Position numbers and translations under genes: made by a program. The notes beneath the pieces were generated by a model. The model did not search any database. It worked only from the letters and a program-made list of their open reading frames with translations, and was not told the origin of the DNA. From Blattamonas nauphoetae (Eukaryota > Preaxostyla > Oxymonadida): DNA of 64,000 nucleotides. Location of the stretch: positions 1-64,000 of the forward strand of contig JARBJD010000232.1 in the NCBI GenBank assembly GCA_033064195.1, read 5' to 3'. Shown here piece by piece: positions 55,600-64,000 of this stretch (position 1 is the stretch's first letter; each line of letters opens with the position of its first letter).

Positions 55600-56385
55600 A
55601 AATTATGGTTTTCTTTCATCCTCATTCTTCATGTTCACCTCTTGACTTCGTTCGACAGTCACCTTGTGACTCAACTTTCTTGAAAGTGGACTATCCTCTC
55701 AGATACTGTCTCGTATTAGTCTTTGCTTGGAGTTTGGCGAGCACCACTGGTGCTTGAATGTGTTCAAATATTTGCGGGGCCATCCACAATTCGACAAATG
55801 TTGATCGAACCAAACTTTGTTCTCAACCTGTCATCAGCCAGAACGTTGCCACTCGAGGTCTCTATCCTTGCTGATATCATTGTAACAGCTCTGATAGAAT
55901 CGACCATTCTATCTTTCACTTCCTAACCATTCCCGCTTTCTCGGCGTTCTCCTTGGAGTTTTCACCATCTCAATATCTCCTAGCTGGATGAATGAACCAG
56001 CTTCTCTTACCGATCCATCCATTTTCTCTGTGTTTACATACGGTCATGAAAGTAATATTGCCAATCTTGCACTTCCTCCAGAGATTCGGACAGAGTCTCT
56101 CTCATCGCACGTCGGACTGTTGGAAAACAATAATGATCGTGTTTCTTGGTCGGTGTGTTGTTCTCCTCTTTCGCTCACTTCTGACAGATATTGATGGAAT
56201 GGTTTGTTGAAGCAGTGATCGGAGCAGAACTCTTCAGAAATGGACACCCCTCTGCACCACCTCTGACCATCGAGAACATCCTAATCGACGCATCCTCCAC
56301 AATTCTGATCGGTTTTCTCTTTTCACGTTTATTTCTTTTGATCAGCTCCTCACTCCTCGCCACATCAACCGTCAAACGCAAGTTC
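55600..56385. other. possible 5-prime exons of H1, unresolved
   Basis: Short plus-strand frames with helical text (NFVLNLSSARTLPLEVSILA near 55810, ILPILHFLQRFGQSLSHRTS near 56060) could be early exons of the H1 gene, but the splice sites could not be joined with confidence. Confidence 0.35.
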
Positions 56386-56389
56386 TCTT

Positions 56390-59238
56390 TCTTCCGACAT
56401 ATCCACACTCTGCCAGTTCTTTCTTCACATTCGTCGAACAATCGAACGTCTCTGCCGATTGATCCTTCCCCTTAACGACGTCCGAGAAGATATTGTCTTT
56501 TCTCAAATCATGGTTGCTCTTGTCGAACATTTTGTGGCTTCTGGAGATCTCATTCTCCCAAACTCATCGCCAGCAGATCATTCACTGTATTTTGCAGAAT
56601 GTTTTCGCAGACATGACAAGACCAACTCTCTCCTTTCCAATCCCAATCTCCCAAACAACATCGTCTCGTTGTTCACCGATTTTGTTCTTCGTCCCAACAA
56701 TCACAGCTCTTTTGTTGTGTCAGACCACTCATTTCTGCGCGGAGTTGATGTTGACCATTCCGCCCAGCTTCTGGATGTCGTTACGAAGTTCAACGGCATC
56801 CACTCGCTGGAGATTCTGACGGCTGCTTGTTGTGACTGGGGGGAATGGGTGACGACGCTGGAGATGGTGGACCGGGGTGTGGAATCGTTGGTGTGTCTTC
56901 GTTTCGGTTCATCGTTCCCTTCAGAGTGATCTCTCCTTCCTCCAATCTCCGTGTTTCCGACGAACTCTCTTTTCACTCCAAACGAAACATCAACACCGCG
57001 CCAACACACCTCAGATCGAAGAGAAGAGTGGAACCGAGTCATCTTCAGACGAGATCAGCACATTCATCACTCGTCTCCCAACCGAAATTGAAGCGACGTG
57101 GAATTTGATGACAGCCAGCTCGTCGGAATCCTCAGCCTCCATCTCCACCCAATCAGCACTCCCATCTTCTCTGAAGTCCGGCTCTCGAACCCTCATTTCT
57201 GACTGGTCGGTGTTCCGTGCAAAATCAGTCGCTCCTCATTCCCGGCAGATCCTCTTGACAATTCATCTTCTCCTCACTCGACCACATCCCACTTCGTTCG
57301 CGTGGAACCTCCGACAGTCTCGTCCCTCTTATTCAGACGAAAACGCTCCTTTCCAACCTTCCCCTCGGTTCATCGATCAGAACGAGAAGTTTTCGGTCTC
57401 GCTGTTTGACGAAGCAGATGATACAAAACTGTTGGCGTCACTCAGGCGATGTCGAGCTGTTGTCGCAGCGACGAACTCCACAGCCTGCATTCCTGACATC
57501 CACACGTTCCGCAGCCACCTGATCTCTGGGCTCCACTCGTCCAACCCTCACGTCATCTACGAGTGTTCCATTCTCTTCTTCATCCTTGCCGACTTCCTTC
57601 CGACAGCCGACGATCCTCGTGACAGTCAATTTCTGAGTCTCCAAAAAGCGTTCCGAGATGGATCGTATTGGGAAAAGGTGACACTGCTGAATTTGTGGGG
57701 GAGTTGGTTGTTCCAAGAAGACAGTGGACGTGGACGGCACATGAAGGAGACGGATTTCGACTTCAACGGATTGTTGAATGCTGATCTGACCGACACACAC
57801 CTGTTCGACGTTGCGTGTTCATTTCTCGGTCATCTCATCACCCGCAACGTGGCTTTGATGCCTCAGTCGTGGCAGCTGGACTTCCTTCTGCAGTTTGAGA
57901 GGAGACATCAGATGATGCTGCGACTCTCAAGCGATCCGAGTCCATCGTCAGGTCAGAAACGATCCCAACATCCTCGGATTCAACTCGCAACCAGCCTCGG
58001 CTCGCTCTTGTCTCTCATTTGTGGCTGCGATTTCCCTTCTGCACTGACTGAACAAATCACAACTGATTTGAGCTCAAGTCCACACCCTTTCTCACTTCAG
58101 GTGAACCAAGCGTACTTTCTCAACCACACCTCGATCGCCCCCAACCACAGACACTCCTTCATCCCGATGGATCTGATGTTCGAACGGTATCTCCGATCGG
58201 ATCCAGACGCGTTCCTCAGAAGTTGGCCTGACATATCTTCCTGCTCTTCGAGAAAGTTCCTTCTGCTTCCTCTGGTTGGACTGTACTCCCTCCTCCTTCG
58301 ATGCCCCAAACTCAATCTCACTCCCATCGCTCTCCATCACTTCCTCCGCGTGATCTTCGAGACAGGTCTGGATGCCATTCGATTACACGTCTACGCCCTC
58401 ATCGACACTCTCCTCTCTCCTCCTCACCTCGTCAGAGACACAAGCGACATGTGGGTCCGTTTTCTTGCTTTCTTCGATTATTTTGGGGGACTTACAGCTC
58501 CCTTTGGTGCGTGTTCGTCTCTCGCCAAAGTGTTCAAGATGCTGAGTCCGTTCGGTTCCCATCCAAAACAAATCGAAATGAGCTCGTTGAGAAATGTTGG
58601 GGATCTGATAGTGTCACTTCACTGGCTCACCATTCCGGCTCACTTCGACTCTCCACTCCTCTGCCATCTTCCTTCTCTGGCTGCTGCTCGGCGAGGCGTC
58701 CTCCAAACTCTCTCCTCCCACTCTGGCATCCCCTCCCTCGTCACCACTATCACAACTGACCCCTTCTCGAACGACCAAAGAGCGACACAACGCCAAGGAC
58801 TGTCTTTCAACGATCAACTCACACTTCTCTCTCGCTCTGTTCGTTCCTTGGCTTCTGCCAGTCTGATATTCCTCATGTCATCCTTTCACAGGTTTCACTC
58901 CATCCAAATTCAGACTCAATGTTGGTGTGATCTTCACTAGCCGTCTCCTGTCTGTTTTCTTTCATCCATTTCATCGACTTCTCAGTTTGCCATCTCCAGC
59001 ACTCGTGTCTGTTGCCTTCGAGTTCTTCCATCGATTCGTCAGTGTCTCGCCTGATGCTGTTCGGATTGAGTTGGTGAAGCAAGGTCTGCTGGATCGTGTC
59101 GTGGTCGCTGTGTCGAATTCGTCGTTCTTGGTTGACTTCGAGAAAGGGGTTGCTATGGTTGGGATTCTACTCGGCTCAATCCGACGAGACGATCAAAAAC
59201 GAAGAATGAACCTCGTTGACTTCTCTTCTCTCTTCTGA
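56390..59238 (+). CDS. large helical-repeat protein H1 (5-prime end unresolved)
   Basis: Exons about 56390-56890, 56925-58876 and 58986-59238, with introns 34 nt (GTGTGT...TTCAG) and 109 nt. Over 880 codons of helical text: FFLHIRRTIERLCRLILPLN, SQIMVALVEHFVASGDLILP, then ECSILFFILADFLPTADDPR, DFDFNGLLNADLTDTHLFDV, FGACSSLAKVFKMLSPFGSH, LHWLTIPAHFDSPLLCHLPS, ALVSVAFEFFHRFVSVSPDA. No enzyme motif. It has a clear paralogue, H2, on the opposite strand at the right edge, sharing these blocks and the position of the last intron. Probably a HEAT/ARM-like scaffold; function unknown. Confidence 0.75.
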
Positions 59239-59324
59239 CACTTCCATCTTTCCAACTTACTCTGAATTGACATGCTGACCTCTGTATCTTCCTCTCTGCC
59301 CTTCTTTCATCCACTTTAGTCTCC

Positions 59325-59503
59325 AGGTGTTTCTGGCCATCCTTCTTCTTCAGAAGATCTTGTTTGGAATGACACAATGGACGAAGGAGGACACAGCTGT
59401 TCCGAAGCGAGGACAGCAGATTAAGGTCAGACTGTGCGACGAAGGTGTTTCGGATAAGATTGAGCTTCACATTCGAATTCACCCAAACGACGTCAATATT
59501 TGA
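59325..59503 (+). pseudogene. helical family fragment F (C-terminal end)
   Basis: FLAILLLQKILFGMTQWTKE, then DTAVPKRGQQIKVRLCDEGV and SDKIELHIR, nearly the same as the end of member C (ILAILLLEKILFGMTQWTKE). The rest of the gene is absent. It lies just after H1. Confidence 0.8.
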
Positions 59504-59785
59504 AAATTGAAAACAAGAAACGAATATATCGCATCAAGTCCCCTTTTTCTCAATCTCCAAACCTTTCTAGAGCATCACTCTCTGTTATTCATTGGTGAGT
59601 CAGAATTGACGAAACCAATGAAATGTGAATAAATTCAGACCTGATTCGTCAGTCCAATTGGAAAAAGAATGGTGATGAAAGTGAAAGGGATTGCGGATGT
59701 GATGAATGGAATAAAAACACACAAAAGAGATTTCTTGTGGTTCGGATCATTTTAGTCTCACGTCATCTGCATCGTCTAGATTAAC

Positions 59786-61022
59786 ATGGGATGCAAACAA
59801 TCTCAATTGCCGCCAAATAGGGAGTCCGAGACGGCAAGGGAGGACATTGCGGGCCTAAAAACTCGTCCCGACGAATCAATCACAAAGTACTCATCATACG
59901 GTATCCTCTTCTTCTCCTCATTGTCATTGTCATGTGATTCCTCCAGACTACTCTCGATTCCTGATGTGGAATCCGAATTATCCCGCCACAGTTGATTCTC
60001 TTGCACATGTCTTCAACTCCCTTGCTTCCATCGTCAGAGATGACTTCCCATTGGATGAAGAACAGTATCTAAAAGCTTCAACACTCCTTTCTTTGATCAA
60101 GCGGATTGTCAACCGCGGGTCCGCCTTCGATGATTTTTTGAAGGCCATTGGACTAGGATCCTCAAACACCGATGCAGTATTTGTGGATTCAATGACTGTC
60201 TTTTTGTCGCTGTCCCATTCATCGCTTATCGGAGAAACTCTCGAATTTATTCATCAATATCTCAGTGCACTTTCTGTATCCTCCCGCCTGGCTCTTCTCT
60301 CTAACAGACTGATATCCAGAATCCTTTCTGTCCCTCAATTCCAAGATTTCTCTGTAATTGAGGATGTGAACCTCCTTTGCAGTGTTCTCTTAATTCTGGA
60401 CAATGGTGCCAGACTCGCCTCCGACTTCAAGATGCAATCTACCATCGTTGAGCTACGATCAATCCTCGACATGATTACTCGAATCCTAGGACCCAATCTC
60501 GAGAATGACCTTTCAAACTTTCCCACCACCATTCCCGACACTGACCCTGAACAAATCCGAGATGTGATGCTGAATGACGTTTTTATCCCGATGGAACCAT
60601 CTCTCGTCCAGATCATTCGTAATCCTGTTCTGAAGTCGAGGAACCAACAACTCGAGACCATCTTGCTAATTCTCTTCCATATCTTTCAATGGAGTGCATT
60701 CCACCAACCCACATTTGATTTTCTTTGTTCATCTTCCTTACCAATAGTCTTCGTGTCGTTTCTGACAGAAAATGAACGCGTATCCACTCATTATCCTATC
60801 ATTTCGTCCTTATCCCTCGAAATCACAGATTTGAAACAAGCTGGAGCCGAAACCTTGGAAAGAGGAAAATTCCTGCTTCAGACACTGGAACGAGAAGACT
60901 TTCACGAAGAAATCGAAAAAACCCTGATTTACGAGACCTCGTCGATACTAGGACGGAATATAAGACTCCACACATTAGAAATCCTGAATTTTCTGGGAGT
61001 GAACGCTTCTCGGCCCCAATAA
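59786..61022 (+). CDS. uncharacterised helical protein family, member G, N-terminal MGC anchor
   Basis: Two exons, 59786-59900 and 59947-61022, with a 46-nt GT-AG intron, give 396 residues. The first exon codes MGCKQSQLPPNRESETARED: Gly2 and Cys3 at the start fit N-myristoylation plus palmitoylation, predicting membrane attachment (inference). The second exon opens with the family block (YSRFLMWNPNYPATVDSLAH, LASIVRDDFPLDEEQYLKAS) and ends with LKQAGAETLERGKFLLQTLE, REDFHEEIEKTL and LEILNFLGVNAS. All parts are open. Function unknown; a membrane-bound adaptor is possible. Confidence 0.85.
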
Positions 61023-61128
61023 ATCACTTCTGAGAACTCTCCAGGAATGCTCGCTCTCCCCTCATTTTCACCCAAGTTGCTCCAACGAAAATGAACCCTG
61101 GTCTTCAAAGTCTTTCTTTCGGCAACAT

Positions 61129-61547
61129 GTACCTTTGGGGGACCTACTAAAATGAATTCAATTGGTCACAAAAACATTTTTTGGATTATTTTCTAGAATA
61201 ATTAGGTCTCTAGTATCCCGATTCATTTCTGAGAAAATCTTGTGAAATAATCAAAAATAAGGGTCGGATCAAATCATACATTCTGAAGTGGGAATTATTC
61301 ACAATTTATTGTATCCTAGTAAGTTCATAAGTGTGTTTTTGAGGAAATAGATGTCCATAGAAGAGCATAGAAACTTCTTTGACAGAGATCCTGACTGTTT
61401 CCTTTCGTGATCTCCTAGTTTCTCTTGAAAACATATCTTGGAAAAACTCAATTTTCGGTTCTCTCATTACAAGAATATCCAGAATTTCCTAGAAATTTTC
61501 TCTAATAGTCCTTATTTGTGGACTTTTGGTAGGTCCCCTAAAGGTAC
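61129..61547. mobile_element. MITE with GTACCTTTGGGGGACC ends
   Basis: 419 bp with inverted ends GTACCTTTGGGGGACCTACT and GGTAGGTCCCCTAAAGGTAC, flanked by AT on both sides (2-bp target duplication). No coding capacity. GGGTCGGATCA near 61261 resembles the inner motif of the other MITE family. Confidence 0.85.
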
Positions 61548-61549
61548 AT

Positions 61550-62187
61550 CTTGCCTTTCTTTCTGTGATTTCCAGGTGTTTTTGGCTCTTCATTATCATC
61601 CACATCGCCCTCATCTTCTTTGTTCTCATGATTTCGATTGTTGAAGCGACCAAAACGAGATGATTTGGAGAGACAAAACGTCGAGCGAATGGATAGTCAT
61701 CGATGTGATGTAAAGTGATGAAGACGTGTCGAAATGAAGAGCGATGTGCAGGATGTGCAGACGATGGTTGTGAGAGGGTGAACGAAGACGGTGTCGAAGC
61801 CTTGTGAATTTCAGCAAACACATTGTTTGATGCTCCTCGTCTCCGTCTCAAACGAAGAATTGCGATACGCTCAGAAAGGACTGTTTGGAACTTGCCAAGA
61901 AAGGAAGACAAGAACGAGAAAGGAGACGATCTGAAGTGAAGGCGAGAGGGTAGAGCAAAATAAAGACGAGTCCTCGACAACGGGGGTGGAGACAGGATGG
62001 TTGGCTGAAGTGAGAACTGTCCTTCACTGCGAGTCGCGCCGTTTCTGACTCTTTTTCTTCTTCGATGGGGATGGTGAGTTGCGTTGGGAGGGGATGCATA
62101 GTGTCGACCGGAACGAAGTTTGGACTGGTGAGGTGAACGTGTATGTGGAGTGCTGGTGTTGGATGAGAGTATGTAGTCTTTTCTCAA
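61550..62187 (-). other. open frame of unknown status (basic, Ser/Arg-rich)
   Basis: A 232-codon minus-strand frame (HHPHRRRKRVRNGATR, LSERIAILRLRRRRGASNNV) lies downstream of H2. Its last 20 or so codons come from the MITE, so if it is a real gene its end was replaced by the insertion. Composition is biased and no domain is recognised; it may be only a chance frame. Confidence 0.25.
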
Positions 62188-62259
62188 TTCATTTCTCAGA
62201 TCTTCAGTAAACAGTGAGATGACACTTCATTGATTGAATGGAATATGAAGAAAGCGTGG

Positions 62260-64000
62260 TTAAGTTAACATTCCTGAGTTCTGTATTCGTGTTGACTCCT
62301 CTTCCCACAACATCTCTGATGCTTCGGTTTGATGGCTTCGTTCGATTGTCGCGAGCAGAATCCCAATCACACCAACTCCGTTGTCGTAGTCATCCAGGAA
62401 CGATGAACGAGACATAGCGAACAGGAAACTGTCCAACAAACCTTGCCTCACCAACTCCATCCGAACAGCATCAGACGAGACACTGACGAATCGATGGAAG
62501 AATTCGAACACAACAGACACGAGTGCCGGAAGTGGTGACCTGAGAAGATGAAGAGAGTGGAGAGAGCACAAACATGAGGTTTTCATGGAGATTCTTCACG
62601 ATGGAAGGTTGGACTGCGGAAGAAGTGAAATCTGATGAAGGATGAGAAAGGAGTGGGTAAACCTTCAGCAGCGAAATAGCGACCATACAATGAGGAAAGT
62701 CTGACATGGCAGTGGAGTCGCTCTTTGATCGAACGAAGAGAAGAGAGTTGGTCAAGAAAAGTCTGGTTTGTGAGAGGAGTGACGAGGGAGGGGATGCCAG
62801 AGTGGGAGGAGAGAGTTTGGAGGACGCCTCGCTGAGAATCAGACAGAGAAGGAAGATGGCAGAGGAGCGGCGAGTCAAAGTGAGCAGGAATGCTGAGCCA
62901 GTGAAGAGACACAACCTTCTTCCCAACTTCACTCAACAAGTCCAGCTCTTCCTGTTCCGGAGTTGAGTCGAACGGAGCCAGCATCTTGAACACTTTGGCG
63001 AGAGACGAACACGCGCCGAAGGGAGCGACGATTTCACAGTAGGAGTCGATACAGAAGAGACAACTTGCCCAAACTCGGTGTACTGCTCTGTCGAGGTTGG
63101 GTGAGGAGAGCAGAGTGTCGAGAAGGCGAGGGGGAGGGAAAAACCCAAATAGGTCGAACATTTCCGCATGTGTTGTGACCTGATTGTCAACGAATAAAAG
63201 CATGTCGATGAGATTGCAAAGTGCTTCATGTTCAAGATTGAGTTTGGGACATCGAAGGAGGAGTGAGTGGAGACGAATGCAGGAAGTGAGGGGGGCCTTT
63301 CCAGACGAACATTCAGAGTCATCAGGTGATGCTACGAAGAACATGTCAGGATTTGATCGGAAATGTCGTTCGAACATCAGATCCATCGGGAAGAGGGAGT
63401 GGTTGTAGTCGGTGACGATGATTGGGTACTTCAGAAAGAACGCTGGATTCATCTGAGGCGAGAATGGGTGAAAACCTGAATCCCGATCAGCGAGGAGCCC
63501 TGCCAAAGAATAAGTGAAATCACAACCACGAAAGACAGACAGGAATGAACCGAGAACGATGATGAGTGGGCTCTGAAAATGCTGTGATTTTTTTCGAGTT
63601 GAAAATGGACTTGGATCGCCGGTGATTCGCGACATCATCCGATTCTTCTTCTCAAACTGATGAAGGAAGTCCATTTGCCATCGAAAAGGGAACAGATCCG
63701 TAGTATTCAAGAAGAGGATCCCGAAAAAGGAACACGCTTGATCAAAAAGTTTGGTGGAGCTCAGATCAGTAGCCAGAAGTCCACTGAAATCAAAATCTGA
63801 CTCATTCATGTCCATATTGTGACGGTGTTTGGCTCTGAACGTCAACCATCGACCCCACAGTGTCAACAGCGCCATTTTCTCCCCAAAATTCCCATCACGG
63901 AATGCTGTTTGAAGAGGTTTAAATTGACTGGCACGAGGATCGTCCACTGTCGGACGGAAGGCAGAAAGAGCGAAGAAGAGTTTGCAACACTCACAGCCGA
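62260..64000 (-). CDS. large helical-repeat protein H2 (continues past right edge)
   Basis: The main exon runs from beyond 63947 to 62574, then a 34-nt intron (62540-62573) and a last exon to 62260. It parallels H1: DFDFSGLLATDLSSTKLFDQ, FGACSSLAKVFKMLAPFDST, LHWLSIPAHFDSPLLCHLPS, GVLQTLSSHSGIPSLVT, then after the intron ALVSVVFEFFHRFVSVSSDA. The last intron falls at the same codon as in H1 but is 34 rather than 109 nt. The frame is open throughout the window. The 5-prime part is off the edge. Confidence 0.8.

Noticed and set aside
1-64000. Reassigned UAA/UAG codons, as in the oxymonad Streblomastix
   Set aside because: Open frames of 1404, 893, 800 and 791 codons contain neither codon internally, and several genes end at TAA or TAG in line with family ends.
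1-64000. CRISPR array
   Set aside because: Tandem repeats here have no unique spacers of regular length, and the DNA is eukaryotic with introns.

Overview
The window looks like nuclear DNA of a protist with few, very short GT-AG introns (33-46 nt in most of those I could place), many lineage-specific gene families, and heavy invasion by mobile elements. The gene content fits an oxymonad (Preaxostyla) such as Blattamonas: beta-helix surface proteins with kinase-like tails, HEAT/ARM-like proteins with SPRY-like ends, Polintons, and DIRS elements. This is inference from gene style, not proven. Open frames up to 1404 codons contain no TAA or TAG, so the standard code is used.

Layout. 1-5.2 kb: inner part of a Polinton on the minus strand (protein-primed DNA polymerase B plus small genes), running off the left edge. 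5.2-6.5 kb: AT-rich DNA with tRNA-like sequences, a repeated Box-B-like motif, and a three-unit tandem repeat. 6.5-17 kb: a gene graveyard with relics of a Ser/Pro-rich host gene on the plus strand, an inverted kinase relic, and a 1343-bp DNA transposon with an 8-bp target duplication. 17.2-20.7 kb: a DNA transposon with an apparently intact three-exon transposase, flanked by inverted 26-bp minisatellite arrays. 20.7-29.4 kb: a decayed host gene split by a young DIRS retroelement (21.86-26.89 kb). 30-44.5 kb: three related beta-helix surface-protein loci. One is a pseudogene carrying one MITE and bordering another. The second is a plus-strand receptor with a degenerate kinase tail. The third is a minus-strand paralogue with an acidic tail. 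44.9-64 kb: a minus-strand ARM-SPRY gene, a dispersed cluster of at least eight copies or fragments of one uncharacterised helical family (A', A, B, C, D, E, F, G), a second SPRY-like gene, one tRNA gene, and an inverted pair of large helical-repeat paralogues (H1, H2; H2 runs off the right edge).

Functionally the host part is surface or signalling biology. Beta-helix ectodomains sit on a membrane anchor with kinase-like or acidic tails, and helical-repeat and SPRY adaptors lie nearby. One adaptor (G) begins with a myristoylation/palmitoylation-like MGC. Turnover is fast: fragments, single-base frame breaks, MITE insertions, and patchy near-identity between paralogues all point to ongoing birth-and-death evolution.
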